Assembly: GCA_900546895.1 (NCBI GenBank)
Contig: UREO01000030.1
Coordinates: forward strand, 1 to 15,411
Direction: 5' to 3'
DNA from: an uncultured Oscillospiraceae bacterium
GTDB lineage: Bacteria > Bacillota > Clostridia > Oscillospirales > Acutalibacteraceae
DNA length: 15,411 nt
The notes under the pieces were generated by a model, which saw nothing but the letters and a program-made list of their open reading frames with translations, was not told the DNA's origin and did not search any database. The position numbers and the translations under genes were made by a program. Shown piece by piece: positions 6,242 to 13,975 of the stretch (the stretch's first letter is position 1; every line of letters starts with the position of its first letter).

Positions 6242-7024
6242 ATGCCGGAAGATGAAAAATATTTCGATGAGGACGAGCCGGAAGGCGGAGATGATGATGA
6301 AGCTCCCGCATGGCTAACCAGTTACAGCGACATGATGACCGACCTGCTGGCGATCTTTGTAATCCTGTTTTCTTTCGCTATGATGGCCGTATCCCAGCAA
6401 AACTACAGTATCAGGACTGAATTGGAAAAAAGCAAACAAGCCGCCTCCGGCAACGCATCCGTTGCTCAGGAGACCGTAAGCGGAACGGCTGGTCAGGCAG
6501 GAAATCAAGCGGCGAATAAAGATTTTGACGAAATCTATGAATCCATTCAGAAAAAAATCAATCAAAGCGGTTATTCCGAATCTATTTTGCTTGAAAAGGG
6601 CGAAGGATTCATTAAATTCCGTTTTAAGGACAATGTGCTGTTCTATCCGGACAGCCCCACGATGAGAGAATCCAGCTTCGATATCCTTCAATATATGGGC
6701 GGTCTTCTATTGAGCGTGAACGACCAGATCGGTTCCATAGAGATCAGCGGACACACCGCCATGGCGGGAGATGAGTCCCAGAATAACTACTTTGCGTGGG
6801 AACTTTCGTCGGACCGCGCCATTGCGGTGCTGAAATTCTTTTCCAGCAAATGCAATCTTCCTCAATCCAAAATGATTGTTTCGGGGTATTCGTACTACCA
6901 TCCGGTAGCCGGCAATGAAGCGGAGGAAGGACGGTCACAGAATCGGCGCGTGGAAGTAAAGATCAACCAGACCGGTTCCTCCTCGGATAAAATGGCGGGC
7001 TTCGCCGAGGATGAAACCCATTAG
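6242..7024 (+). CDS. motB: Flagellar motor stator protein MotB
   Basis: A 260-residue protein with one N-terminal membrane helix and a C-terminal OmpA/MotB peptidoglycan-binding domain. Residues 24-46 read WLTSYSDMMTDLLAIFVILFSF; D30 is the conserved ion-binding aspartate of the stator channel. A plug and linker region (about 50-105) is rich in Ser, Ala and Gln. The OmpA-like domain (about 125-245) carries ISGHTA, WELSSDRA and the closing RRVEVKI. Two features are unusual: a second aspartate (D34) one helical turn after D30, where other MotB proteins usually have Leu or Ala, and a very acidic N-terminus (12 of the first 20 residues are Asp or Glu) where a basic one is usual. The ribosome site is the GGGGG in the end of motA. 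A terminator follows 40 bases after the stop. Confidence 0.94.
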   Translation: MPEDEKYFDEDEPEGGDDDEAPAWLTSYSDMMTDLLAIFVILFSFAMMAVSQQNYSIRTELEKSKQAASGNASVAQETVSGTAGQAGNQAANKDFDEIYESIQKKINQSGYSESILLEKGEGFIKFRFKDNVLFYPDSPTMRESSFDILQYMGGLLLSVNDQIGSIEISGHTAMAGDESQNNYFAWELSSDRAIAVLKFFSSKCNLPQSKMIVSGYSYYHPVAGNEAEEGRSQNRRVEVKINQTGSSSDKMAGFAEDETH

Positions 7025-7064
7025 GCCCGGAGCGACGACAATAAACTTTTTTTCCGCAAAACTG

Positions 7065-7107
7065 TTCTCCCCTGCCGCAGCGCGTATGACGGCAGGGGAG
7101 AATTTTT
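7065..7107 (+). terminator. Rho-independent terminator after motAB
   Basis: A perfect 13-bp stem, TTCTCCCCTGCCG (7065-7077) with CGGCAGGGGAGAA (7090-7102), encloses a 12-base loop and is followed by TTTTT (7103-7107). It closes the motAB transcript before the udg promoter. Confidence 0.95.
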
Positions 7108-7159
7108 CATCTTTCCCGTAAAATTTTCTGCACAACCGCATTCGATTTTGCAAGATTCA

Positions 7160-7168
7160 TGCTATAAT
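7160..7168 (+). promoter_or_regulatory. Extended -10 promoter of the uracil-DNA glycosylase gene
   Basis: TGCTATAAT (7160-7168) is a perfect extended -10 element (TGnTATAAT), which can work without a good -35; none is seen at the right distance. Transcription would start near 7175, giving a leader of about 120 bases. The leader contains a small hairpin (GCCGAAGC, AAA, GCTTTCGGC with one bulge). Confidence 0.65.
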
Positions 7169-7215
7169 AACCTTACGGCGCAGGCCGAAGCAAAGCTTTC
7201 GGCGCTTGAGAAAAC

Positions 7216-7281
7216 ATGGAACAGGAGCAATCCGTATCTTTGTGGCGGTTGTCCTGCTATCATAAAAGAGGATTTAAATAG
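7216..7281 (+). CDS. Possible 21-residue upstream reading frame
   Basis: An ATG at 7216 opens a 21-codon frame starting MEQEQSVSLWRL and stopping at TAG 7279-7281, within the udg leader and 16 bases before the chosen udg start. Its ribosome site is weak (TTGAGAAAAC). It could couple translation to udg or be chance. There is no homology that I recognise. Confidence 0.15.
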   Translation: MEQEQSVSLWRLSCYHKRGFK

Positions 7282-7297
7282 GAAGGTGGATACCGCA

Positions 7298-7861
7298 TTG
7301 TTTGATAACTGGGAAGAACTGAAATCCGCTTGTCTGGAATGCCGCAAATGCGATCTTTGCACCGGGCGGACCAATGTTGTGTTCGGTGTCGGAAACGAGA
7401 AGGCTCGCGTACTGCTGATTGGAGAAGGCCCCGGCCAAAACGAGGATTTGCGGGGGGAACCGTTTGTAGGCCGAAGCGGGCAGCTGCTTGACAAAATGCT
7501 GGACGCCGTCGACCTGGACCGGCACAAAAATATTTACATTGCAAATATCGTCAAATGCAGGCCGCCGCAGAACCGCGACCCGCTTCCGGAAGAGCAGGAG
7601 CGGTGCATCGACTGGCTGCGCAACCAGGTGGCGCTGATCCGCCCAAAAATCATTGTCTGCCTGGGACGTATCGCCTCTATGAAGATCATTAAACCGGACA
7701 TCAAAATCACCAGGGAACACGGTATTTTCTTTGAACGTAGCGGCGTTTTGATGATGGCCACGCTCCACCCCGCCGCGCTTCTGCGCAACCCAAACAGCAA
7801 ACCCGACGCGTTTGACGATTTCATCAAGCTGCGCGACAAAATCAAAGAGCTCGGACTATAA
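7298..7861 (+). CDS. Uracil-DNA glycosylase, family 4 (iron-sulfur)
   Basis: A 187-residue family 4 UDG, which removes uracil from DNA after cytosine deamination or dUTP misincorporation, starting base excision repair. The motif GEGPGQNED (about 42-50) followed by GEPFVGRSGQLLDKML, and the late HPAALLRNP (H157), are the catalytic and uracil-binding motifs of the family. Four cysteines for a [4Fe-4S] cluster are present: C15 and C18 before RTNVVFG, C87 in VKCRPP, and C103. I placed the start at TTG 7298, with AAGGTGG eight bases upstream, because known members begin just before this WEEL...C segment. A GTG at 7286 is too close to its Shine-Dalgarno, and the frame open back to 7148 would include the promoter. 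The stop overlaps a terminator shared with the convergent glycan operon. Family 5 is less likely given the GEGPG motif. Confidence 0.9.
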   Translation: MFDNWEELKSACLECRKCDLCTGRTNVVFGVGNEKARVLLIGEGPGQNEDLRGEPFVGRSGQLLDKMLDAVDLDRHKNIYIANIVKCRPPQNRDPLPEEQERCIDWLRNQVALIRPKIIVCLGRIASMKIIKPDIKITREHGIFFERSGVLMMATLHPAALLRNPNSKPDAFDDFIKLRDKIKELGL

Positions 7862-7891
7862 AAGAGGGCAGCCGGATCGGCTGCCCTCTTT
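7861..7891. terminator. Bidirectional terminator between udg and the glycan operon
   Basis: A perfect 14-bp stem, AAAGAGGGCAGCCG (7861-7874) with CGGCTGCCCTCTTT (7878-7891), closes on the three-base loop GAT. It has A/T ends on both sides, so it can stop the rightward udg transcript and the leftward operon whose last stop is at 7914. It overlaps the last base of the udg stop codon. Confidence 0.92.
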
Positions 7892-7913
7892 GTCATTTCT
7901 GAAAAGCAATCAG

Positions 7914-9167
7914 CTATTTTGTTTTGGGTTCATAGGGCATGGAAAATACGTCGAGAAATTTCTGCGACAGCACGTCATACTCATTGTTCCGCAGGATGTA
8001 TTCCCTGCCGCGGCGGCCCATGGCGTTAAGCTCTTCTTTGGAAAGGCCGGCAAGCTTCTTCGCCGCCTTTGCAATGGCCGAGCTGTCCTCCGGCGGAATA
8101 GAAATTCCGCATTTGGCGTCCTTCACCATGTCGTTTCCGGCCTCAATCGCAAAAATGACCGGCTTTGCAGCCATCATATAGTCCATCAGCTTGTTCGGGC
8201 TGACCCCGAAACGGAACAGCGGCTGCCGCTGCAATCCGACGTAAAGGGCGTCCATCTGACCCAGCAGCTCCGGAATCTGGTCGCGCTTGACCGGCTGCAG
8301 CATTTCCACGACATCGCGCAGGTTGCTGTCGACCACCTGCTGCGCAAGGCGCTCGCGCTCGGGGCCGGGGCCGACCATAATCAGCTTGATTTTTTTGCCG
8401 CGGAGCTTCTCCCCCGCCTGGACGAAGCTGTCCAGCGCGTTGGCGATTCCGTGCGCGCCGGTGTAGCCGATCAGGAAATATCCCTCGTCATGGAACTGCT
8501 TCAACAGCTCGTAGTAAACCGGCGGGTCCGCCATCGGCTTTTCCCAGTCGGCTTTAACGATCCCGTTGGGGATACAGATGTATTTTTCCGGCTTCAAGCC
8601 GTGCTCCACCATATGTTCCTTCGCGTTCGGCAGAAGCGAAACGACATAGTCGCTGTGTTTATAGCAGTAATTCTCCGCCGCCTGCATCAGCATGATATAA
8701 GGGTGGCGCGGGCTCATGCCGCCGAGCTCGATCGGACTGAGCGGCCAGAGGTCGTGTACCTCGTAAATCAGCATTGCCCCGTATTTTTTCGAGAGCCGGT
8801 GCGCGGGATAGATGTCCAGCGGATACGTAGAGGACGCAATGACCGCGTCGGGCTTTCCCTGCGCGGCGATCCGATCGGCGTATTGATAAAGGCCATGCAG
8901 AAAGGACAGCATATTTCTGATCCTTCCCACGCCGTTACCGTGGTACTCGGGGCCCTCAATCCAGAAATAGCGGACGCCGTCCAGCGTCTCCTCCATCGTC
9001 TTTTTCCCCTGCAGATCCGGATTCACGGTACGCAGATGGGAATAGGAACTGGCGACAACTGTCACATTGTGACCGGCGGCGGCCCAGCGCTTCGCCATAA
9101 AATACGGGCGGAACTCCATTCCGTGCCGATCGGAACCGGCGTAATGATTGATATAAATGATATTCAT
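7914..9167 (-). CDS. Family 4 glycosyltransferase, WbuB-like
   Basis: A 417-residue GT4 (GT-B fold) glycosyltransferase, probably cytoplasmic and attached to the membrane face. It transfers a sugar from a nucleotide donor to a growing surface glycan. The N-terminal domain begins MNIIYINHYAGS with the WbuB-type continuation MEFRPYFMAKRWAAAGHNVTVV. The C-terminal domain has GYTGAHG (about 234-240), MVGPGPER (264-271) and FGVSPNKLMDYMMAAKPVI (320-337). In the last segment the usual family glutamate is an aspartate. It is the last gene of a six-gene operon that makes a di-N-acetylated uronic acid sugar nucleotide, so the likely donor is that product, but this is inference: GT4 sequences alone do not give specificity. 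The ATG follows AAAAGG by about six bases. A shared terminator lies 22 bases downstream. Confidence 0.9.
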   Translation of the reverse strand: MNIIYINHYAGSDRHGMEFRPYFMAKRWAAAGHNVTVVASSYSHLRTVNPDLQGKKTMEETLDGVRYFWIEGPEYHGNGVGRIRNMLSFLHGLYQYADRIAAQGKPDAVIASSTYPLDIYPAHRLSKKYGAMLIYEVHDLWPLSPIELGGMSPRHPYIMLMQAAENYCYKHSDYVVSLLPNAKEHMVEHGLKPEKYICIPNGIVKADWEKPMADPPVYYELLKQFHDEGYFLIGYTGAHGIANALDSFVQAGEKLRGKKIKLIMVGPGPERERLAQQVVDSNLRDVVEMLQPVKRDQIPELLGQMDALYVGLQRQPLFRFGVSPNKLMDYMMAAKPVIFAIEAGNDMVKDAKCGISIPPEDSSAIAKAAKKLAGLSKEELNAMGRRGREYILRNNEYDVLSQKFLDVFSMPYEPKTK

Positions 9168-9204
9168 AAATTACCTTTTCCCCTTTTACAGGAATTGCCC
9201 TGGT

Positions 9205-10299
9205 TTACGGACGCGCGGCGCCCATTTCCCGTGACAGAGCATCCGCGATCTTCTGTGACGCGTTACCGTCGCCGAACGGCATCTGTTCGTGCGCGGCTTC
9301 GTCCACGACGGTGTGCATCGCTTTCCGGTAAATGTCCTCCGTGGTGAGCGCGGAAAGCACGTTCCAGTTTCCCTTGAGCGTCTCCACCCATTCGGTTTCC
9401 GCACGAAGCGTAATGCACGGCACCTTCATAAACCACGCCTCTTTCTGCAGCCCACCCGAATCGGTCATGACCTGGCAGGCGTTGGAGGTCAGCAGCAGCA
9501 TTTCCAGATAGCCGACCGGATCGATCAGTTTGATATTCCGGAATCCGCACTTTTCAATCGCTTCCTGCGCGAGCGGCCTTGTCCTTGGGTGAATCGGCAG
9601 CACGACCAGTTCCGGAAGCCGCTCGAAGGCCTTGAAGATCGCAATGATCGCGTCAAGCCCGCCGTCAGTCGTTTCCGCGCGGTGCAGGGTGGCAAGGCGG
9701 TAGTTTTTCGGCTCAATGCCGAGCTGCGCAAAAACGGCGGCTTTGGACGGATTGTTTTTCGCAACCTGCAAAAAATGCAGCACGGAATCCAGCATCACGT
9801 CCCCGCAGACGGAAACGCCGGCGGTAACGCCCTCTTTTTTCAGGTTGTCCGCCGCGGTCTGCGTCGGACAGAAAAGCCATCTGGAAATATGGTCGGTCAA
9901 AACGCGGTTCTGCTCCTCCGGCATGCGCATGTTATAGGAACGCAAGCCTGCTTCCACATGGGCGACCGGAATATGCAGCTTGGACGCGGCCAAAGCGCCC
10001 GCCAGCGTGGAGTTGGTGTCGCCGTAAACGAGCAGGATATCCGGCTTTTCCTCCAGAAGGACGTCTTCGATTTTCATCAGCATTTCGCCGGTCTGGTGTC
10101 CGTGGGAACCGGAACCGACCCCCAGATTGTAAGCCGGTCTGGGAATGGAAAGCTCCTCAAAAAACACGTCCGACATATTGCGGTCATAGTGCTGGCCGGT
10201 ATGGACCAGCACCTCGGTGCAGACCGGCTTTAAGGCTGCCGATACCACCGACGCCTTGACAAACTGCGGCCTCGCGCCGACTACGGTTACAATCTTCAT
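9205..10299 (-). CDS. wbpI: UDP-sugar 2-epimerase, WbpI-like (UDP-GlcNAc3NAcA 2-epimerase)
   Basis: A 364-residue non-hydrolysing UDP-N-acetylglucosamine 2-epimerase family enzyme. In WbpI it inverts C2 of UDP-2,3-diacetamido-2,3-dideoxy-glucuronic acid to give the mannuronic form. It begins MKIVTVVGARPQFVKA. Catalytic-region residues seen are D95 in YGDTNS, E116 in HVEAGLRS, the PEEQNR pair (E128, E129), H206 in HRAET and S281-G283 in DSGGLQKEA. The segment TLRAETEWVETLKGNWN is typical of the WbpI/FnlC/CapG branch, while MnaA/WecB enzymes have a T-E-R-P-E segment there. This and the presence of all four upstream pathway enzymes support WbpI rather than MnaA. The start lies 16 bases after wbpB, with a GGGGGAA site about nine bases before the ATG. 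WecB-like activity on UDP-GlcNAc remains the main alternative. Confidence 0.87.
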   Translation of the reverse strand: MKIVTVVGARPQFVKASVVSAALKPVCTEVLVHTGQHYDRNMSDVFFEELSIPRPAYNLGVGSGSHGHQTGEMLMKIEDVLLEEKPDILLVYGDTNSTLAGALAASKLHIPVAHVEAGLRSYNMRMPEEQNRVLTDHISRWLFCPTQTAADNLKKEGVTAGVSVCGDVMLDSVLHFLQVAKNNPSKAAVFAQLGIEPKNYRLATLHRAETTDGGLDAIIAIFKAFERLPELVVLPIHPRTRPLAQEAIEKCGFRNIKLIDPVGYLEMLLLTSNACQVMTDSGGLQKEAWFMKVPCITLRAETEWVETLKGNWNVLSALTTEDIYRKAMHTVVDEAAHEQMPFGDGNASQKIADALSREMGAARP

Positions 10300-10315
10300 C
10301 TTTCGTTCCCCCGGC

Positions 10316-11416
10316 TCAGCGGCAGCGGACGTCGGAATCGTCCATGTCGAGCGTGGAGAAGCTCAGGCCCTCAAACGGGACCGCCTGACCCGTTTTCTGG
10401 GACTTGTAAGCGGCCAGAATAATCTTCATGGCCTTGATTCCCTCTTCGCCGCTCACAAGCGGGTCGGTGTGCGTATTGACCGCACGGATATAATCGGCGT
10501 AAAGCAGGTTGTGGCCGCTTCCGTAAACATCCTTCGGATCCGTGCCGGCCAGCGCGGCAATGCGGGAATCCTGTTCCGCCAGAGTCTCAAAGTTCCATGT
10601 TTCCACACGGTTGACGGCAATCCCGCCGATGACTGCGGTGCCGGTGCCGCCCAGAATCGTCAGCGTTTCCTCCAGATTTTTGGGGTATACGCAGGTGGTG
10701 CCTTCCACAAGGCCGATTGCGCCGTTTTTGAAGCGGATCAGGATGGCGCCGAAATCCTCGGCGTGAATGTCGCGCAGATAATTTCCGGTCATAGCCATGA
10801 CGGTCTCCGGTTCGCCGCCGAGGTTCCACTGGAGAAGATCAATGTCGTGGATACACTGGTTCATCAGCGTGCCGCCGTCCTGCTCCCATGTGCCACGCCA
10901 CGGGGCCTGCTCGTAATACGGCATCCCGCGGTTCCAGAAAACGCAGGCCGTGCCGCTGACCAGCTTGCCGAAACGCCCGTCCTCGACTGCTTTGTGAAGC
11001 TCCCGAATCGGCGCGTTAAAGCGGTTCTGGTGGCAGACGCCGAGGGCAACGCCCTTTTCCTTCGCCTCGCGGATCATTTGCTCCGCGTCGGCGGTGCTCA
11101 GCGCCATCGGCTTTTCAATCAGGACATGCTTGTCCCGGCGAATGCAGTACAGCGCGATTTCCGCGTGATAGCCGCTTTCCGTAGCAATAGCACAGCAGTC
11201 GATTTCCAGCTCGTCCAGCGCCTTCTTATAATCCGCGTAAACAGCCGGCTTGACGCCGGTCGCTTCCAGATAATCCCCGGCCTTTTTTTCGGCGTTTTCC
11301 AGCACCGGGTCACAGACTACGGCCAAATCCATGGTTTCGGCGTTTGCAATCGCCGCGGCGATATGATTTTTTGAAATGCGGCCGCATCCGATCAAAGCAA
11401 AACGAAGTTTCTTCAT
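10316..11416 (-). CDS. wbpB: UDP-sugar 3-dehydrogenase, Gfo/Idh/MocA family, WbpB-like
   Basis: A Gfo/Idh/MocA family oxidoreductase of 366 residues. In the Wbp pathway WbpB oxidises C3 of UDP-GlcNAc-uronic acid to the 3-keto sugar and, in Pseudomonas, recycles NADH with 2-oxoglutarate. The Rossmann start FALIGCGRISKNH (about 6-18), the catalytic E-K-P motif (EKPMAL, K102) and GGTLMNQCIHDIDLL (about 181-195, with H190) are the family hallmarks. Three ATG codons run in tandem at 11422, 11419 and 11416; AAAGGAG ends at 11424, so the third ATG has the best spacing (seven bases). It is flanked by WbpA and WbpI homologues, which gives the assignment its force; the family alone is broad. A hairpin in the 87-base gap after wbpA may lower its expression. 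Confidence 0.87.
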   Translation of the reverse strand: MKKLRFALIGCGRISKNHIAAAIANAETMDLAVVCDPVLENAEKKAGDYLEATGVKPAVYADYKKALDELEIDCCAIATESGYHAEIALYCIRRDKHVLIEKPMALSTADAEQMIREAKEKGVALGVCHQNRFNAPIRELHKAVEDGRFGKLVSGTACVFWNRGMPYYEQAPWRGTWEQDGGTLMNQCIHDIDLLQWNLGGEPETVMAMTGNYLRDIHAEDFGAILIRFKNGAIGLVEGTTCVYPKNLEETLTILGGTGTAVIGGIAVNRVETWNFETLAEQDSRIAALAGTDPKDVYGSGHNLLYADYIRAVNTHTDPLVSGEEGIKAMKIILAAYKSQKTGQAVPFEGLSFSTLDMDDSDVRCR

Positions 11417-11472
11417 CATCATTCTCCTTTATTACATTATTTTCCAAAACGTCCCTGTTTATTCCACACAAA

Positions 11473-11505
11473 ATTCCCCCGTCACTTTTCGGAAACGGGG
11501 GAGAA
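11473..11505 (-). terminator. Intra-operon hairpin, possible attenuator or partial terminator
   Basis: In the 87-base gap between wbpA and wbpB, CTCCCCCGT pairs with ACGGGGGA across a 12-base loop, flanked by ATT/AAT. On the minus strand it is followed by only four T (AATTTTGTG), so it may end a fraction of transcripts or protect the upstream mRNA 3' end from decay. No new promoter is obvious before wbpB, so complete termination would silence the pathway. Confidence 0.55.
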
Positions 11506-11509
11506 TATT

Positions 11510-12829
11510 TTATAAAAGCTCAATGTTGGAACGGTCTTTTACATCCTTCATGGCGTTTCTGGTATCAAAAACCTCTTTGGAGAGCTTTTGAATCCGGTCG
11601 TAATCAAAGCAGGCGTGCGCCGTGCAGATGATGACGATATCCGCGCTCTTCAGCAGGTCGTCCGTCAGCTCCTTCGCGCCGGTGTACGTAACGCCCTTAT
11701 GCCTGTATTCCGGAATATACGGGTCATAGTAAGTGGTATCCGCACCCTCTTTGACGAGGTGCTCGATGACGTTCAGCGCCGGGCTTTCGCGGTAATCGTC
11801 GATATCCGATTTATAGGCGACGCCGAGAACGAGCACCTTGGCGCCGTTCATCGCGGTCTTGTTGCGGTTGAGAACCTTCATGGCACGGTCAACAACATAC
11901 TCCGGCATGCCGGTGTTGATTTCGCCGGAGGTCTCGATCAGGCGAGTGTGGTAGTCGAACTCGCGGGCCTTCCATGCAAGGTAAAACGGGTCGAGCGGAA
12001 TACAGTGGCCGCCGAGTCCCGGTCCCGGATAAAACGCCTGAAAGCCGTACGGCTTTGTTTTGGCAGCGTCGATCACGTCCCAGACGTTGATGCCCATGCG
12101 GTTGCAGATAATCGCCATTTCGTTCGCGAGGCCGATATTGATATTGCGGTAGGTGTTTTCAAGGAGCTTCTCCATTTCGGCAACGGCCGGGGAGGAAACC
12201 TCGTATACGCCGCCCTCCAGAACATTGCGGTATAGCGCGGCGGCAACCTCCGTACCGTCTTTTCCGACGCCTCCGACAACCTTCGGGGTATTTTTCGTCT
12301 TATACTGCTTGTTGCCCGGGTCCACGCGCTCCGGCGAGAAGGCAAGGTAAAAATCCTCGCCGCATTTGAGGCCGCTTGCCTCAAGGATCGGCTTTAAAAG
12401 CTCCTCCGTGGTCCCCGGATAGGTGGTGGATTCCAGAATGATCACCATACCCTTGTGCAGGTATTTGGCGACGGATTCCGTGGAACCCTTTACATAGCTG
12501 ATATCCGGCTGCTGGTACTTGTCCAGCGGAGTGGGAACGGCGATGGCCACCGCGTCCACGCCCTTGATGAAGGAAAAATCGCTGGTTGCGGAAAGGGTCC
12601 CGCTTTCCACCACGTGTTTCAGCGTATCGCCCACAATGTCGCCGATATAATTTTTACCCGCGTTGACGGAATCGACCTTTTGGGGCTGAACGTCAAAGCC
12701 GATGGTCCGGTAGCCGGCCTTTGCAAATTCCACGGCGAGGGGAAGCCCAACATACCCCAGTCCGACAATGCCGACAACGGCGGACTTGTCCTGAATTTTA
12801 TTCAACAACTCAGTTTTCACGTTTGACAT
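11510..12829 (-). CDS. wbpA: UDP-N-acetylglucosamine 6-dehydrogenase, WbpA-like
   Basis: A 439-residue UDP-glucose/GDP-mannose dehydrogenase family enzyme. It oxidises C6 of UDP-GlcNAc twice with NAD+ to give the uronic acid, the first step of the Wbp pathway. The NAD-binding motif GIVGLGYVGLPLA (about 20-32) is intact. The central domain has ESTTYPGTTEE and SPERVDPGN. The catalytic cysteine is C276 in GPGLGGHCIPLDPFYLAWKA, and the C-terminal domain reads VLGVAYKSDIDDYRESPA. These patterns fit WbpA and the UDP-GlcNAc/ManNAc dehydrogenase branch rather than UDP-glucose dehydrogenase. The ATG follows GAGGAG, 18 bases after wbpE. UDP-ManNAc 6-dehydrogenase (WecC) is the main alternative, but the epimerase here appears to belong to a later step. 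Confidence 0.92.
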   Translation of the reverse strand: MSNVKTELLNKIQDKSAVVGIVGLGYVGLPLAVEFAKAGYRTIGFDVQPQKVDSVNAGKNYIGDIVGDTLKHVVESGTLSATSDFSFIKGVDAVAIAVPTPLDKYQQPDISYVKGSTESVAKYLHKGMVIILESTTYPGTTEELLKPILEASGLKCGEDFYLAFSPERVDPGNKQYKTKNTPKVVGGVGKDGTEVAAALYRNVLEGGVYEVSSPAVAEMEKLLENTYRNINIGLANEMAIICNRMGINVWDVIDAAKTKPYGFQAFYPGPGLGGHCIPLDPFYLAWKAREFDYHTRLIETSGEINTGMPEYVVDRAMKVLNRNKTAMNGAKVLVLGVAYKSDIDDYRESPALNVIEHLVKEGADTTYYDPYIPEYRHKGVTYTGAKELTDDLLKSADIVIICTAHACFDYDRIQKLSKEVFDTRNAMKDVKDRSNIELL

Positions 12830-12847
12830 TTAAATTCTCCTCATAAA

Positions 12848-13975
12848 TCAGATATTTTGCAGCGTCGTGCAAATATAATCGATAACTTCTTCTGTGATAT
12901 AACCGTGCATCGGAAGGCTGAAAACCGTTTTACTGAGCTTTTCGCTCACGGGCAGATCGCCCTCCCGGTAGCCGAGCGGCGCGTAAACCTTCTGCAGATG
13001 CAAAGGCAGGGGATAATAAACCATGACGGGAACCCCCGCCGCCTTCAGCCCGTCTATCAGCTTTGAACGCTGCTCATCGCTTTCCGCTTTCAGCGTATAA
13101 TATCCATAACTGGAGAAAAATCCGTCCTTTAAGACCGGCACCCGGAATTTGCCTTTCAGAAGCTCGGCGTAGCGGGAAGCGGCCCAGTTGCGGTGCTGCG
13201 TCTCTTTGTCAAACTCGTGAAGCTTCGGCAGCAGAATGGCCGCCTGCAGGGTATCCAGCCTCGCGTTCAAACCGATGCGCACGTTTTCATATTTAAAAGA
13301 GCCCTTACCGTGTACGCGGATGGAGACAAGCAGCCGATACATTTCTTCGCTATCTGTAAAGACCGCCCCGCCGTCGCCGTAGCAGCCGAGCGCCTTAGCC
13401 GGGAAAAAGCTCGTCGCGGAAACGTCGCCGAAGCTGCAGGCCTTTCTGGAGCCGATCGCACCGCCGAAGCCCTGCGCCGCGTCCTCCATCAGGAAAAGAC
13501 CGTACTTTTTGCAGAGCGGTTCCAGTTCCGTAAAATCGGCGGGCTGGCCGAACAGGTCGACCGCGATCACGGCCTTTGGCTTTTGTTTTCCCTCTTCCAG
13601 CACCCTTTTAATCTGTTTTTCAAGGGATTTCGGGTCCATGTTGAAGGTGTTTTCGTCCACATCGCAGAAAACGGGGGTCGCTCCTAAAAAGCTGACTACT
13701 TCCGCCGTAGCGAAAAAGGTGAATGCGGGAACAAACACTGCGTCACCCTCGCCGATTCCTTTCGCCATCAGCGGCATTAGGAGCGCGTCGGTGCCGTTGC
13801 TGGTGCTGACGCAGTATTTGCGCCCTGTGTAGCGGCAAAGCTCTTTTTCCAGTTGCTCCGTCTGCGGACCGGAAATAAAATGGCAGCCGTCGATTACATC
13901 GGCAATGCCTTTATCAATTTCATCCTTTAAATGGCGGTATTGCGCGCCAAGATCATTAAAAGCAATTTTTTCCAT
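12848..13975 (-). CDS. wbpE: PLP-dependent sugar 3-aminotransferase, WbpE-like (DegT/DnrJ family)
   Basis: A 375-residue DegT/DnrJ/EryC1/StrS family aminotransferase. WbpE moves the amino group of glutamate to the 3-keto sugar made by WbpB, giving the 3-amino uronic acid. It begins with IAFNDLGAQYRHLKDEI, a start typical of the WbpE/WlbC branch. It has SNGTDALLM (59-67) for phosphate contacts, D165 in MEDAAQGFGG for the PLP ring nitrogen, and the Schiff-base lysine K194 in SFFPAKALGCYGDGGA. The C-terminal half carries RIGLNARLDTLQAAILLPKL and PVMVYYPLPLHLQ. The TAA of wbpD is directly followed by its ATG, with the ribosome site (AGGAGGAAAC) inside the end of wbpD, so the two are translationally coupled. 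It is intact, in contrast to the second aminotransferase at the window end, which is cut. Confidence 0.93.
   Translation of the reverse strand: MEKIAFNDLGAQYRHLKDEIDKGIADVIDGCHFISGPQTEQLEKELCRYTGRKYCVSTSNGTDALLMPLMAKGIGEGDAVFVPAFTFFATAEVVSFLGATPVFCDVDENTFNMDPKSLEKQIKRVLEEGKQKPKAVIAVDLFGQPADFTELEPLCKKYGLFLMEDAAQGFGGAIGSRKACSFGDVSATSFFPAKALGCYGDGGAVFTDSEEMYRLLVSIRVHGKGSFKYENVRIGLNARLDTLQAAILLPKLHEFDKETQHRNWAASRYAELLKGKFRVPVLKDGFFSSYGYYTLKAESDEQRSKLIDGLKAAGVPVMVYYPLPLHLQKVYAPLGYREGDLPVSEKLSKTVFSLPMHGYITEEVIDYICTTLQNI

Noticed and set aside
5417..7024. MotA/MotB pair as Zorya (ZorAB) anti-phage stators
   Set aside because: MotA has normal length with no long cytoplasmic tail, no zorC/D/E genes are adjacent, and a sigma-D flagellar promoter precedes the pair.
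7148..7297. N-terminal extension of the uracil-DNA glycosylase from TTG 7148
   Set aside because: The segment contains the TGCTATAAT promoter, does not resemble the family, and a well-spaced ribosome site precedes TTG 7298.
7812..9347. 511-codon plus-strand open frame opposite the glycosyltransferase
   Set aside because: It is antisense to a convincing GT4 gene with complete motifs, and its protein is low in recognisable structure and rich in Arg/His, as expected for a shadow frame.
9205..10299. MnaA/WecB UDP-GlcNAc 2-epimerase
   Set aside because: The TLRAETEWVE segment belongs to the WbpI/FnlC branch and the neighbours complete the Wbp pathway, though in vitro proof is lacking.
10217..11374. 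385-codon plus-strand open frame opposite wbpB
   Set aside because: The minus strand encodes a full Gfo/Idh/MocA enzyme with a ribosome site and operon context; the plus frame has no such support.
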